Positions 39,335-49,123 are shown, counted from the stretch's first letter. The stretch is 64,000 nt of DNA from Treponema sp. OMZ 790 (GCF_024181285.1 NZ_CP051201.1:2356001-2420000); one strand, 5' to 3'. Notes: generated by a model from the sequence alone, not told the origin. Translations and numbers: made by a program.

Positions 39335-39946
39335 ATGAATTTTAAGAAAGCTCAAAATTTGCTTATAGCCTCTATTCTGCCTATTATATCATTTTCTTGC
39401 AGTTTAAACTATAGTAAAGAGGCACAAATTTTTGAAAAAAAACCGAATTTTGTATTTAAAAATGCAAATTTGGACCAATATGAGGAAAATTCTTTAAATT
39501 TACGCATAAATTTCGCAAAATTGGAGATTTATGACACCGATAAAACGTGGGCAGGAAAGAATTTGCGCTTTTTTAAAATAGATAAAAAATCGCTCGAAAA
39601 AGACAATCCTGAGGCGGAACTCAAGGGAAGAGCCGGACTTATAAAAATAGACGAAAAGAACAATAACTACTTTTTAGGGCAAAAGGTTTTTTTTGAAGAT
39701 TTAAAAGAAGGCCTGATGATTTCGGGCGAGGCATTTTTTTGGGACAAAAAAGAAAATATTCTTTACGGAGTGGAAACCGGCTCGGTCACTGTAAAACAGG
39801 GAGATGAACTTTATATAAGCGGAGAAGGATTCATTGCAAATACCCTTTCCAAAGAATTCGAATTTTTACACTCAATTGAGGGTAAGATTAAAACTAAAAA
39901 TGAGGAGAAAAAAAATGAAGAAATTTCCGAATCACAAGAACAATAA
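39335..39946 (+). CDS. lptC: LptC-like envelope lipid export lipoprotein
   Basis: A 203-aa lipoprotein-type protein: hydrophobic N-terminus with lipobox near ISFSC. A beta-jellyroll-like region follows, of alternating strands (LRFFKIDKKSLEKDNPEAELKGRAGLIKIDEK, GEAFFWDKKENILYGVETGSVTVKQGDELYISGEGFIANTLSKEF), as in the LptC/YrbK family that passes lipid from the LptBFG pump to LptA. Identification rests on this pattern plus the following lptA and lptB. Treponemes lack classical LPS, so the cargo would be another outer-membrane glycolipid (inference). The promoter places transcription start at the ATG. It overlaps lptA by 32 bp. Confidence 0.85.
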   Translation: MNFKKAQNLLIASILPIISFSCSLNYSKEAQIFEKKPNFVFKNANLDQYEENSLNLRINFAKLEIYDTDKTWAGKNLRFFKIDKKSLEKDNPEAELKGRAGLIKIDEKNNNYFLGQKVFFEDLKEGLMISGEAFFWDKKENILYGVETGSVTVKQGDELYISGEGFIANTLSKEFEFLHSIEGKIKTKNEEKKNEEISESQEQ

Positions 39947-40643
39947 GATTTTTATCTTATGTTTTTTTATATTTTTCTCCCTGTCACATGCCGCAGCTGA
40001 AATCTCCACTATAAGTTTCAAAGCAGACAAGGTAACAGCCTCCGTTGCTGAAAATAAAAAATCGACAAATTTAATCGGCAATGCCGAAATCAAAGTAGAC
40101 AGTTTAACCATATCGGCAGACCGCATTGAAATTTTCGGAAAAGATTATCGGTATGTGAACGCAAACGGCTCGGTAAAGGGCAGCGATACCGAAAAGGGTT
40201 ATAGTTTTCAGGCAGATCTTATCAACTTTGATAGAAAAACCGATACGGTTACAATGTTCGGAAAAATAGAACTGAAGGATACAAAAAATGATGTAACTAT
40301 CACTGCCGAAAATATGGAGTACAAAAAAAAACAAGAAGTAATGATCATACGCTTCAGTGTTAAAATAATAAATAAGGATATAAATTGTATTTCGATGTTT
40401 GCCCTGTATAATAGAAAAGAGGCGAAGGTTGAGTTAACAGGCCGTCCTATCGTAAAAAAAGCAAAAGACGAATTTAGAGCCGGAAAAATTTCGGTAAATC
40501 TGGAGACGGAAGACATAGCTCTGGATGGCCGCGTCAGAGGTTCAGTAGAGCAAGTAAAAGAAGAAAAAGACGACACCGATAAAACCGAAAATCAAAATGA
40601 ATCAGAATCAACTCAAAATCAAGAGGAACAATCCAATGTTTGA
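39915..40643 (+). CDS. lptA: LptA/OstA-like periplasmic lipid-bridge protein
   Basis: A 242-aa protein with a signal peptide ([19 protein letters not shown]). It has the OstA-like repeat pattern of short strands ([78 protein letters not shown]). The C-terminal tail is rich in Glu, Asp and Asn. The start was placed at the ATG at 39915 with GAGGAG upstream, inside the 3' end of lptC. It is thought to form the periplasmic bridge for glycolipid transport to the outer membrane. It overlaps lptB by 8 bp. Confidence 0.87.
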   Translation: MKKFPNHKNNKIFILCFFIFFSLSHAAAEISTISFKADKVTASVAENKKSTNLIGNAEIKVDSLTISADRIEIFGKDYRYVNANGSVKGSDTEKGYSFQADLINFDRKTDTVTMFGKIELKDTKNDVTITAENMEYKKKQEVMIIRFSVKIINKDINCISMFALYNRKEAKVELTGRPIVKKAKDEFRAGKISVNLETEDIALDGRVRGSVEQVKEEKDDTDKTENQNESESTQNQEEQSNV

Positions 40644-41373
40644 CACAAAGAGCATTTTAAAAGTTGAAGGATTAAATAAATTTTTTAGAAAAAAACATGC
40701 CGTAAAGGATGTTAGCTTTTCGATGAATCAGGGAGAAATTGTAGGACTTTTAGGCCCAAACGGAGCCGGAAAAACAACTACATTCTATATGATTGTTGGT
40801 TTTTACAAACCGAATGCGGGAAATATTTATCTGGACGGTAAAAAGATAACGGCCTTACCAATGTATAAAAGAGCTCATGCAGGTATTTCTTATTTACCGC
40901 AGGAAGCCTCAGTTTTTAGAAAACTTACTGTCGAGCAAAATATTTATGCTATCTTGGAAACACGCAAAGATCTTTCCAAAGAACAAAAAAAAGAAAGACT
41001 GGAATTCTTACTTGAAGAGTTCGGAATTACGGCAAACAGAAAGCAACAAGCCTACACTCTTTCCGGAGGAGAAAGAAGACGTACGGAAATAGCACGAGCT
41101 TTAGCTATAGAGCCCAAGTTTTTACTTTTAGATGAACCCTTTGCCGGTATTGATCCGATTGCAGTACACGACATAAAAAGCATAGTACGCATTTTAGCTA
41201 ATCAAGGTATAGGCATCTTGATAACCGACCACAATGTCAGGGACACCTTGGAGATAACCGACAGGGCATACATAATAGGCAGCGGAGAAATTGTAGAACA
41301 GGGCTCCAAAGACGAAATTCTAAATTCCGAGATTGCCCGCAAAATCTATCTTGGTGAAGAATTCAGAATGTAA
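40636..41373 (+). CDS. lptB: LPS export ABC transporter ATP-binding protein LptB
   Basis: A 245-aa ABC ATPase that powers LptFG. Walker A is GPNGAGKTT, the Q-loop lies in [22 protein letters not shown] (a LptB signature), the ABC signature is [15 protein letters not shown], Walker [14 protein letters not shown] and the switch His [19 protein letters not shown]. The ATG at 40636 with AGAGGA was preferred to an earlier in-frame codon. No lptF or lptG is in the window. Confidence 0.96.
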   Translation: MFDTKSILKVEGLNKFFRKKHAVKDVSFSMNQGEIVGLLGPNGAGKTTTFYMIVGFYKPNAGNIYLDGKKITALPMYKRAHAGISYLPQEASVFRKLTVEQNIYAILETRKDLSKEQKKERLEFLLEEFGITANRKQQAYTLSGGERRRTEIARALAIEPKFLLLDEPFAGIDPIAVHDIKSIVRILANQGIGILITDHNVRDTLEITDRAYIIGSGEIVEQGSKDEILNSEIARKIYLGEEFRM

Positions 41374-41384
41374 TTGGAGATGAG

Positions 41385-42011
41385 ATGATAGACTTAATCG
41401 CTTTTTTGGGTAATTACGGAAAAAAATATGAGAACACAAGGCATAATGCAGCTTGGGTTTTATGTGATTTAATAGACATAGGAACAAATGCCGTATGGCA
41501 GAGTAAATTTAAAGGACAATACGCAAAGGCATCTCCTTCCATAACAGGAGGAAGAGTAATCCATTTGTTAAAGCCCGAAACCTATATGAACCTATCTGGA
41601 GAAAGCGTAATTTCAGCCGCTTCCTTTTTTAGATTAAAGCCTGAAAATATTTTGATAGTGCATGATGAGCTGGAGTTAAAACCCGGCATTATCAGCTTTA
41701 AATGGGGAGGAGGCCTTGGAGGACACAACGGCCTGCGCTCTGTAAAATCGGTTTTAAATACGGCAGATTTTTTCCGTTTGAGGATAGGAATAGGCCGGCC
41801 GGATTTTTCTTCTCAAGGAGGAGATTCTTCGCCCGATATTTCAGGTTATGTCCTTTCCCGTTTTGCACAATCAGAATTGGAAACCATAAAAAGCCAGGTA
41901 TCCAATGTAAATTCTTTTTTCAAAGAACTGCTTGAAGCCGAAGAAGCTCAAACTCTTATAAAAAAATGGGCCAAGGTTCTGCCTCCTCAAAGCGGAGTAC
42001 TTATCTCTTAA
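41385..42011 (+). CDS. pth: Peptidyl-tRNA hydrolase
   Basis: A 208-aa enzyme that recycles tRNA from prematurely released peptidyl-tRNA. Active-site residues are in place: Asn10, His20 (NTRHNAAW), the Asp of VHDELEL near 93, and the [11 protein letters not shown] loop. [13 protein letters not shown] is also typical. It lies 11 bp after lptB, so it is likely part of that operon, a housekeeping gene travelling with envelope genes. Confidence 0.96.
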   Translation: MIDLIAFLGNYGKKYENTRHNAAWVLCDLIDIGTNAVWQSKFKGQYAKASPSITGGRVIHLLKPETYMNLSGESVISAASFFRLKPENILIVHDELELKPGIISFKWGGGLGGHNGLRSVKSVLNTADFFRLRIGIGRPDFSSQGGDSSPDISGYVLSRFAQSELETIKSQVSNVNSFFKELLEAEEAQTLIKKWAKVLPPQSGVLIS

Positions 42012-42051
42012 GATTTTTTTTATTTTTCCGAAACTAAAATGAGGAATGATA

Positions 42052-42747
42052 ATGAAAAAAACACTAGGTCTATTATTTTTTATTGCTCTATTTTTGCCCT
42101 CAGTTTTTTCAGAAAAGGGTATTGAACCGGAAGTTTATCAAAAACTAACAGAATCAATCGTAAGAGTTGAAGCGCCCAAAATTAAGGACGGATATATAAT
42201 CTTTACATCCTCTGCAAAAAGACATATAGGAATAGCTTTTTCACATGAAGATTACAAGCGCATCCATTCTTTTAAAAAACTCAATCGAAGCGAATTCGAA
42301 AAAACTATTTTTTTCTATATTTTTCCGATTCCTGATGAGTTAACCGAAATAAGGTATAGGCTTGTAATAGACGGACTTTGGTCGCCAGATCCGATAAATC
42401 AGAATACGGCTTTTGATAATCTGCACAGCATGAGCGTTTCCTGCATTAATGTTCCCTATAAAAAAGAATATAAAACCGGAATAAGCAATAAAAATGCAGT
42501 AAAATTTACCTATTTGGGAGAAGCTAAAAAAAACATAAAACTTGCGGGTTCATTTAATAACTGGGATCCTTTTATGTATGATCTAATCGAAGTTTCTCCC
42601 GGAAGATATGAACTAAATTTGAACTTACCCTCAGGCACTTGGCTCTACGCTTATTTTTCAGGCGGAACCCGGCTGCCCGATACTACAAATAAAAATTATG
42701 TATATACCGTTGACGGTCGTGTAGCTTCAGTTATTACGGTTAAGTAA
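42052..42747 (+). CDS. Secreted protein with C-terminal glycogen-binding (CBM48/AMPK-type) domain
   Basis: A 231-aa protein with a signal peptide (KKTLGLLFFIALFLPSVFSE). The middle region (about 30-145) is of unknown type. The C-terminal 75 residues (VKFTYLGEAKKNIKLAGSFNNWDPFMYDLIEVSPGRYELNLNLPSGTWLYAYFSGG) match the early-set carbohydrate-binding fold of isoamylase/AMPK-beta proteins, with the Trp of FNNWDP in the sugar-contact position. No catalytic domain is present. A non-enzymatic, possibly envelope-associated role is likely. The start at 42052 gives the GAGGA site 6-nt spacing. It is followed by the hairpin cluster before murA. Confidence 0.8.
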   Translation: MKKTLGLLFFIALFLPSVFSEKGIEPEVYQKLTESIVRVEAPKIKDGYIIFTSSAKRHIGIAFSHEDYKRIHSFKKLNRSEFEKTIFFYIFPIPDELTEIRYRLVIDGLWSPDPINQNTAFDNLHSMSVSCINVPYKKEYKTGISNKNAVKFTYLGEAKKNIKLAGSFNNWDPFMYDLIEVSPGRYELNLNLPSGTWLYAYFSGGTRLPDTTNKNYVYTVDGRVASVITVK

Positions 42748-42769
42748 ATTGTTATTTTATAGGAGATTC

Positions 42770-42921
42770 GATAAACAGTTCGGCAGGAATTCTGCCTCAC
42801 TGTTTATCTTCGAGTTTTGTGCTTTGCACAAAACATCGCATTATTGTATGTAGTTTTGCTTTATGCAAAACTACTTGAAAAAACTTTTTTCGCAAATTGA
42901 TATTTGCTACAAAAAGTTTTT
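42770..42921. repeat. Cluster of four consecutive stem-loops in the murA leader
   Basis: Hairpin 1 at 42770-42808 (GATAAACAGT/ACTGTTTATC with inner GGCAG/CTGCC). Hairpin 2 at 42814-42834 (GTTTTGTGC/GCACAAAAC). Hairpin 3 at 42850-42874 (GTAGTTTTGC/GCAAAACTAC). Hairpin 4 at 42879-42921 (AAAAACTTTTT/AAAAAGTTTTT with inner GCAAAT/ATTTGC). The last ends 4 nt before the murA Shine-Dalgarno. No coding potential was seen. Confidence 0.8.
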
Positions 42922-42935
42922 ATAGGAGGTTAAGT

Positions 42936-44216
42936 ATGCACGAATATATTATACAAGGCGGCTTCCCTGTAAAGGGAACAATAAAAGCAAGCGGAAATAA
43001 AAATGCTGCCCTTCCCTGCATTGCCGCAGCCATTCTTTCGGAAGAACCTATAATTTTAAAAAACATTCCGGAAATTGAAGATGTTTTTGTAATGCTTCAA
43101 GTCTTTGAAGCATTAGGAGGGCATTACGAAAAAATAGAAAAAAACGTATTCAAGCTTCAAATCGAAAAAGTAAAAACAAGCAAGATACCGGAAGATTTAG
43201 CCTCAAAAATAAGAGCCTCCATTTTATTTGCAGGCCCTCTTTTAGCAAGAACAGGCAAGGCCATTTTGCCTCCTCCCGGAGGAGATGTTATAGGCCGCCG
43301 AAGATTAGACACTCATTTTTTGGCCTTAACCGAATTGGGCGCCAGAGTCGAAACGGATCAAAATTTTTCTTTCATCGCTCATAAATTAAAGGGTGAAGAT
43401 ATTTTCTTGGATGAAGCTTCCGTTACCGCAACCGAAAACGCTATCATGGCAGCAAGCCTTGCAGAAGGAACAACCATCATTACAAATGCAGCAAGCGAGC
43501 CTCATGTTCAAGAGCTTTGTAATATGTTAAACAAAATGGGCGCAAAAATTAGCGGAGTCGGCTCAAATATATTGACAATTGAAGGAGTCAAAAAATTAGG
43601 CGGAACGGAACACCGAATAGGTCCGGACTATATGGAAATAGGTTCTTTTATAGGACTTGCATCGGTTACAAGGGGACAGCTTAAAATAACTGACGTGGAA
43701 CCGAGGGATATGAGACCCTTAAAAGTAGCTTTCGGTAAACTAGGCATAGGCTGGACTCTTGAAGGAACAACGCTGACCGTTCCCGATAAACAAAAAATGC
43801 AGGTAAACTGTGACCTCGGCGGAATGATTCCTAAAATCGATGATGCTCCATGGCCCGGCTTTCCGCCTGATCTGACAAGTATTATGACGGTAATAGCAAC
43901 GCAGGTTGAAGGAACGGTTTTAATTCACGAAAAGATGTTCGAATCAAGAATGTTTTTTGTAGATAAACTCATAGGTATGGGAGCACGCATTACCTTGTGT
44001 GATCCCCACCGTGCAGTTATTTCCGGCCCAAGCTCACTCCATGGAAGCGACTTGGTTTCACCGGATGTAAGGGCCGGTATGGCAATGGTGATAGCGGCCT
44101 GTTGTGCCCGCGGAGAAAGCATTATCAGAAACGTCTATCAGATAGAGCGCGGTTATGAGCATTTGGTTGAACGCTTAAAATCCATAGGCGTAAAAATCGA
44201 AGTTAGAGAAAAATAA
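42936..44216 (+). CDS. murA: UDP-N-acetylglucosamine 1-carboxyvinyltransferase MurA (Asp-type)
   Basis: A 426-aa enzyme of the first committed step of peptidoglycan synthesis, transferring enolpyruvate from PEP to UDP-GlcNAc. Motifs: the N-terminal [11 protein letters not shown] with Lys and Asn of the active site, [24 protein letters not shown], and the C-terminal [12 protein letters not shown]. At the residue matching E. coli Cys115 it has Asp117 (GGDVIGRR), which is compatible with activity but removes the fosfomycin target. The ATG at 42936 with AGGAGG was chosen over a TTG inside hairpin 4. It is followed by a strong terminator. Confidence 0.96.
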   Translation: MHEYIIQGGFPVKGTIKASGNKNAALPCIAAAILSEEPIILKNIPEIEDVFVMLQVFEALGGHYEKIEKNVFKLQIEKVKTSKIPEDLASKIRASILFAGPLLARTGKAILPPPGGDVIGRRRLDTHFLALTELGARVETDQNFSFIAHKLKGEDIFLDEASVTATENAIMAASLAEGTTIITNAASEPHVQELCNMLNKMGAKISGVGSNILTIEGVKKLGGTEHRIGPDYMEIGSFIGLASVTRGQLKITDVEPRDMRPLKVAFGKLGIGWTLEGTTLTVPDKQKMQVNCDLGGMIPKIDDAPWPGFPPDLTSIMTVIATQVEGTVLIHEKMFESRMFFVDKLIGMGARITLCDPHRAVISGPSSLHGSDLVSPDVRAGMAMVIAACCARGESIIRNVYQIERGYEHLVERLKSIGVKIEVREK

Positions 44217-44228
44217 GTCAATATTCAA

Positions 44229-44256
44229 TCTGCACCGCTCGGTGCAGATTTTTTTT
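44229..44256 (+). terminator. Rho-independent terminator after murA
   Basis: TCTGCACC/GGTGCAGA stem, GCTC loop, then a run of eight or more T. Confidence 0.93.
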
Positions 44257-44333
44257 AATAAAACCTCTTCCTATTATGCCGAATTTGTGATATTCTGTTT
44301 TCCAAGCTCAACAAAGAAAGGCTCATTTTAAAG

Positions 44334-45275
44334 ATGCTTAACTTTATTTTTAAAAGAATTTTATATGGTATTCTTACAATGTTCATCGTTGCCAGTATTA
44401 CCTTTTTTTTGGTGCATATTATTCCGGGGAATCCTATTGAAACAATAGCAGAAAATCTGCCTGAAGAAAGGAGAGCAGACCTTTATTCTCAATACGGCTA
44501 CGACAAACCTCTTTTTACTCAATACATAGTTTTTTGGAAAAATATTTTAATTAAAGGAGATTTAGGCACATCTCTTTATTATCGCGGGAGGCTCGTTACG
44601 GATGTAATAAAAACCCATGCTCCCATTTCTGCAAGACTTGGACTTCAAGCCTTATTCTTCGGAGTTTCTGCGGGTTTGCTATTCGGCATTTTGGCAGCAG
44701 TAAACCGCGGAAAAAAATTCGACTACAGCCTTATTTTAATTGCGGTGATAGGCATATCCATTCCGAGTTTTGTTATGGGACAAATGCTTCAATATTTTTT
44801 CGGCATTAAACACAATCTCCTTCCAATTACAGGATGGGGAAGTTTTAAGTATACTGTGCTCCCGTCTTTGGCCTTAGCTATAGGGCCCATTGCAAAATAC
44901 TCCCGGTACATGCGTTCCAATTATTTGGATATTGTAAATCAAGACTATATTTTAACGGCAAGGGCCAAGGGTGCTTCAAAGGTAAGAATTATAAAAAGTC
45001 ATATTTTGCGTAATGCCTTTTTACCTATCATAACAATGCTCGGCCCTCAAATCGCATTCACCTTTACCGGAACATTTATAATTGAAAATATTTTTTCGGT
45101 ACCCGGATTAGGCTCTTACTTTGTACGTTCAATTTCGGAAAGAGATTATACAATGGTTATGGGGCAAACCATATTTATCTCGTTTTTATATGTAACATCT
45201 TTAATTATAGTCGATATAGCTTATAATTTACTCGACCCGCGGATTAAAGTTCAAACAAAAAATGAGGTTCTTTAG
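44334..45275 (+). CDS. oppB: Peptide ABC transporter permease OppB-like
   Basis: A 313-aa inner-membrane permease with six predicted helices. The N-terminal helix (ILYGILTMFIVASITFFLVHIIPG) is followed by the GNPIETIAENLPEERRADLYSQYGYDKPLFTQYIVFWKNILIKGDLGTS segment typical of DppB/OppB. The EAA-like loop is LDIVNQDYILTARAKGASKVRIIKSHILRNAFLP. It is the first gene of a tight oppBCDF operon, 3 bp before oppC. Peptide length and specificity (Opp or Dpp) cannot be decided, and nickel-type relatives are less likely given the peptide-binding protein elsewhere in the window. Confidence 0.93.
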   Translation: MLNFIFKRILYGILTMFIVASITFFLVHIIPGNPIETIAENLPEERRADLYSQYGYDKPLFTQYIVFWKNILIKGDLGTSLYYRGRLVTDVIKTHAPISARLGLQALFFGVSAGLLFGILAAVNRGKKFDYSLILIAVIGISIPSFVMGQMLQYFFGIKHNLLPITGWGSFKYTVLPSLALAIGPIAKYSRYMRSNYLDIVNQDYILTARAKGASKVRIIKSHILRNAFLPIITMLGPQIAFTFTGTFIIENIFSVPGLGSYFVRSISERDYTMVMGQTIFISFLYVTSLIIVDIAYNLLDPRIKVQTKNEVL

Positions 45276-45278
45276 TTT

Positions 45279-46238
45279 ATGAATAAAATAGATTCCGATT
45301 GCAATAATCAAATTAAAGAACTCGATTTAAAACCTGAAGATTTTATCCCTGTCAACAGAACAAAAAAAACTCTTCAAACTACAAGGGTAAGTATTGGTTT
45401 TTGGGAAGATGTAAGAAGGCGCTTTAAAAAAAGCAAACGTGCCCTTTTTTCTTGCATAGTTTTAGGATTAATTATTTTGGTATGTACATTCGGGCCTATC
45501 TTAAGCGGATACCCGGATGATGAAGGAAATTTAAAAGAAAAAAATATGAGCCCTTCCTCTTCACACTTTTTTGGAACGGATGAATTAGGGCGCGATATAT
45601 TTACGAGAGTATGCAAGGGCGGAAGAGCCTCTCTTTTAATCGCAATTATAGGTACTGCAATAGATATAAGCATCGGCTTGATTTATGGAGGAATCTCGGC
45701 CTATACAGGAGGAAAAACGGATACCGTAATGATGAGAATAGTAGAAATACTTTCAAGTGTTCCTTATTTAATTACCGCTATTTTAATTTCGCTTATTTTC
45801 GGTAAAGGTATTTTTTCGATTATCATCGCAATGACAATCACAGGCTGGTGCTTTACGGCACGTCTTGTACGGGGGCAGATCCTTCAACTTAAAAATCAAG
45901 ATTTTGTTTTAGCAGCAAAAGCTTTAGGTACAAGTCCTTTTAAAATAATAGTAAAACATTTACTTCCCAATACCGTAAGCGTTATGATAATAGCTTTGAC
46001 CTTCGATATTCCTTCATTTATTTTTGGGGAAGCCTTTTTATCTTATATCGGTTTAGGAATACAGCCTCCATATACAAGCTGGGGACTGTTAGCTTCCGAG
46101 GCTCAAAAAACGATGCTTTTTTATCCTTATCAATTATTTTTTCCGGCCCTCTTTATAAGTTTGACAATTTTATCGTTACAGATTATAGGTGACGCTTTAC
46201 GGGATGCAATGGACCCTCATTTAAGGAAGAACAAATGA
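45279..46238 (+). CDS. oppC: Peptide ABC transporter permease OppC-like
   Basis: A 319-aa permease. An extended hydrophilic N-terminus (about 50 residues) precedes the first helix. Then come HFFGTDELGRDIFTRVCKGGRASLLIAIIG, a hallmark of OppC/DppC, and the coupling loop LKNQDFVLAAKALGTSPFKIIVKHLLPN. It ends DALRDAMDPHLRKNK as usual. It overlaps oppD by 4 bp (ATGA), showing translational coupling. Confidence 0.94.
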   Translation: MNKIDSDCNNQIKELDLKPEDFIPVNRTKKTLQTTRVSIGFWEDVRRRFKKSKRALFSCIVLGLIILVCTFGPILSGYPDDEGNLKEKNMSPSSSHFFGTDELGRDIFTRVCKGGRASLLIAIIGTAIDISIGLIYGGISAYTGGKTDTVMMRIVEILSSVPYLITAILISLIFGKGIFSIIIAMTITGWCFTARLVRGQILQLKNQDFVLAAKALGTSPFKIIVKHLLPNTVSVMIIALTFDIPSFIFGEAFLSYIGLGIQPPYTSWGLLASEAQKTMLFYPYQLFFPALFISLTILSLQIIGDALRDAMDPHLRKNK

Positions 46239-47233
46239 AGCCGATTCTTCAAGTTAAAAATTTAGAAGTTACATTTAAAAATTATGCCGGAACAATTTAT
46301 GCAGTAAACGGTATTTCGTTTGATTTGTATGAGGATGAAACTTTAGTGCTGGTAGGAGAATCAGGCTGCGGCAAAAGCGTCACAGCTCATTCGATTTTAA
46401 AACTCCTCCCCGGAAAAAAAACACGCATACACGAAAATTCTCAAATTATTTTTGAAGATAAAAATATCTTGGAATATACGGAAGAAGAAATGCAGCACAT
46501 TCGAGGCAACGAAATATCCATGATATTTCAAGACCCTTTAACATATTTAAATCCTACAATGCCCATAGGCAAACAAGTTATGGAAAGCATTTTAATTCAT
46601 CAAAGGGTAAGTAAAAAAGAAGCCTTGGAACAAACAATAAAAATTTTAGAATTGGCACAAATTCCCGACCCGGAAAAAAGGCTCAAACAATACCCTCACG
46701 AATTTTCAGGCGGAATGAGGCAGAGGGTTTTAATTTCAATTGCACTTGCAAGTAATCCTAAAATTTTAATTGCCGATGAACCGACAACAGCTCTCGACGT
46801 AACAATTCAAGCCGAAATCTTGGAACTAATACAAAAAATTCAAAAAGAAACAAAGACAGCGGTAATGCTTATCACACATGACCTTGGAATTGCAGCCGAG
46901 ATCGCAGACCGCATTCAAGTCATGTATGCCGGAAAAATTATTGAGCGAGGCAAAACCGAACATATTTTTAAAAATGCGCAACACCCTTATACCAAGGCAT
47001 TGCTTGCCGCTGTTCCATCAGTTAATCAGTTAAAAGAAAAAACACTTTATGCGCCTGAAGGAAATCATCCCGATATGCTTTCCCTTCCAAAAGGATGCGC
47101 CTTTGCAGATAGGTGCGAAAAATGTATGAAGGTTTGTCTTACCCATCAACCTCCCGGAATGCAAATAGAAGAAGGTCATTTTACCTCATGTTGGCTTCAA
47201 CATGAATTTGCAAAAGGAAAAACAGATGAATGA
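46235..47233 (+). CDS. oppD: Peptide ABC transporter ATP-binding protein OppD-like
   Basis: A 332-aa ABC ATPase: Walker A GESGCGKSV, Q-loop region MIFQDPLTYLNPTMPIGKQV, signature FSGGMRQRVLISIALA, Walker B ILIADEPTTALDV and His-switch LITHDLGIAAEIADRI. The C-terminal oligopeptide-transporter extension contains four Cys (CAFADRCEKCMKVCLTHQPPG), as in families that bind an Fe-S cluster there. It overlaps oppF by 8 bp. Confidence 0.95.
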   Translation: MKPILQVKNLEVTFKNYAGTIYAVNGISFDLYEDETLVLVGESGCGKSVTAHSILKLLPGKKTRIHENSQIIFEDKNILEYTEEEMQHIRGNEISMIFQDPLTYLNPTMPIGKQVMESILIHQRVSKKEALEQTIKILELAQIPDPEKRLKQYPHEFSGGMRQRVLISIALASNPKILIADEPTTALDVTIQAEILELIQKIQKETKTAVMLITHDLGIAAEIADRIQVMYAGKIIERGKTEHIFKNAQHPYTKALLAAVPSVNQLKEKTLYAPEGNHPDMLSLPKGCAFADRCEKCMKVCLTHQPPGMQIEEGHFTSCWLQHEFAKGKTDE

Positions 47234-48194
47234 TTGTCTTTTACAAGTTTGCAATTTAAAAAAATATTTCCGTCTGGCACACCGCGATGTTCTTCACGCA
47301 GTAGATGATGTAAGCTTTTCAATAAATAGAGGGGAAACCGTAGGCATAGTAGGCGAATCGGGCTGCGGTAAAACAACTCTCGGAAGAACAATTCTGGGTT
47401 TATACCGTCCTAACGGCGGCAAAATAGTTTTCGACGGAACAGATATAGGTTCTGCCTCAAAAAAAGAACTGCACGCTTTTAAAAAGAGAGCTCAAATAAT
47501 TTTACAAGATCCTTATGCTTCATTTAATCCGCGCATGACAATTTCGCAAATTATTTCTGAAGGAATGGAAGCTCATAACTTATACAAAACAAAAAAAGAA
47601 AGAGAGGATGCCGTATATTCTCTTCTCGAAACGGTAGGACTTGTACCCGAACATGCAAATAGATTTCCGCATGAATTTTCCGGAGGGCAAAGGCAGAGAA
47701 TAGGAATTGCCAGAGCTTTGGCAGTAGAACCCGATTTTATAGTCTGCGATGAGCCGATTTCTTCATTAGATGTTTCAATTCAAGCACAGATAATAAATTT
47801 ATTGATAAGACTTCAAAAAGAATTTAAAATGACTTATCTTTTTATTGCCCATGATTTATCTATAGTAAAATATATTTCGGACAAGGTCGGCGTTATGTAC
47901 TCAGGTAAACTTGTGGAATTCGCAAAAAGTGCAGAACTATATAAAAAGCCTCTTCATCCTTATTCTCAAGCATTAATTTCAGCAATACCGAGCACAGATA
48001 TAGCCTCGCCTATGTATGCAAGACGCATTCATATCAAAGGGGAAATAAGCAGCGCAATCAATCCGCCGCAAGTCTGCCGATTTTATAAACGCTGCCCCAA
48101 GGCCTTTGAAAAATGCAAATCGATTTCTCCCGATCTTGTCGAGATTGAAAGCGGACATTTTGCAGCCTGCCATTTACTCAATGATAAAACCTAA
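47226..48194 (+). CDS. oppF: Peptide ABC transporter ATP-binding protein OppF-like
   Basis: A 322-aa ABC ATPase partner of OppD. Walker A GESGCGKTT, QIILQDPYASFNPRMTISQII, signature FSGGQRQRIGIARALA, Walker B FIVCDEPISSLDV and IAHDLSIVKYISDKVGVMY. The C-terminal Cys-containing extension is CRFYKRCPKAFEKC. The ATG at 47226 with AAGGAAAA upstream was used. Its last 21 bp overlap the convergent phosphodiester glycosidase-like gene. No oppA gene follows. Confidence 0.95.
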   Translation: MNDCLLQVCNLKKYFRLAHRDVLHAVDDVSFSINRGETVGIVGESGCGKTTLGRTILGLYRPNGGKIVFDGTDIGSASKKELHAFKKRAQIILQDPYASFNPRMTISQIISEGMEAHNLYKTKKEREDAVYSLLETVGLVPEHANRFPHEFSGGQRQRIGIARALAVEPDFIVCDEPISSLDVSIQAQIINLLIRLQKEFKMTYLFIAHDLSIVKYISDKVGVMYSGKLVEFAKSAELYKKPLHPYSQALISAIPSTDIASPMYARRIHIKGEISSAINPPQVCRFYKRCPKAFEKCKSISPDLVEIESGHFAACHLLNDKT

Positions 48195-49049
48195 ATTAGT
48201 CACAACCTTGCGTAAACTAAAATTCGAAATTGACGGAACTTCAACAAAAAAATTATTTTTTCTTTTGATTATCAAAGTACTTGAACCCCCTCCATCCAAA
48301 TGAAGAGCATGGCTTGCGCCAAGTTTTCGCATAAAAAAATAAGCCTGATTAAAAGTTATACCCCTGCTTTTTTTCTTGTTTTCAGCTTCGGCAAAAAAAA
48401 TAAACAAAGTTTTACCGTCTTCATCTATCCCCGCACAAGTTCTTGAGTCTTCTCTTGCAATAATATCGGCGATAACGGCTTTTCCGTTTTTTAAAATTAC
48501 CTTGTGTCCGCTCACTGCATATTCAATACCGACAAGATTTTCAAGCTTTTGTTTTTCGATTATAAAGGCCGAATTATCCGGTGAAAAACAAAGTGCTCCA
48601 TATTCAAGAAAGGGTTTAGATAAATGTATTTTTTTGTCTATATGAATACCGATAGGTTCTCCTCGTGAAGAAAATAAAAAAGATTTTAATTTAAAAAATG
48701 AAGCATTTACGGATACTATTGTATTATGCCTTTTTGCAAAACTTAAAGTTGTTTCCCGTTTCACCATTCCCTTATCATTAAAAAGTTCAGACTCGGTTAC
48801 AACAATTTTTAACTTAGGATTGGTTAAATCCAATTTTACTGCATGCACTATAAGAGGATAATCTTCATATTCAATATGAGAAATCCAAACACCCTTTGTC
48901 AATTCTTCCCATACAAATTCTTTTTTTGAATTTTCTATGAAAGAAAAATCAGGAGAATGTTTTTTATAAATGCTTTGACAAGAGCAAAATAAAAAAAATG
49001 AGAAGATAAAAAAAAGCACAAATTTATTTTGTTTAGAATTTAAAAACAT
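48174..49049 (-). CDS. Phosphodiester glycosidase (NAGPA-like) domain lipoprotein
   Basis: A 291-aa predicted lipoprotein with hydrophobic N-terminus ending FLFCSCQS. The remaining sequence matches the phosphodiester glycosidase family (NAGPA/DUF2233): VIVHAVKLDLTNPKLKIVV-like strand, FAKRHNTIVSVNASFF, EDSRTCAGIDEDGKTLFIFFAE and the hallmark HALHLDGGGSSTLII. Bacterial members act on, or are associated with, envelope glycopolymers and spore or biofilm sugars; the substrate here is unknown. The ATG at 49049 was used; a TTG 6 nt earlier is also in frame. It converges on oppF with a 21-bp overlap. Confidence 0.87.
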   Translation of the reverse strand: MFLNSKQNKFVLFFIFSFFLFCSCQSIYKKHSPDFSFIENSKKEFVWEELTKGVWISHIEYEDYPLIVHAVKLDLTNPKLKIVVTESELFNDKGMVKRETTLSFAKRHNTIVSVNASFFKLKSFLFSSRGEPIGIHIDKKIHLSKPFLEYGALCFSPDNSAFIIEKQKLENLVGIEYAVSGHKVILKNGKAVIADIIAREDSRTCAGIDEDGKTLFIFFAEAENKKKSRGITFNQAYFFMRKLGASHALHLDGGGSSTLIIKRKNNFFVEVPSISNFSLRKVVTNLGFIIE

Positions 49050-49123
49050 AAGCAACCTTACAGATTATTTGTATATACCATTCTATAATTAAGTTTTATA
49101 ATATTCAATAGCTCTTATCAAGA

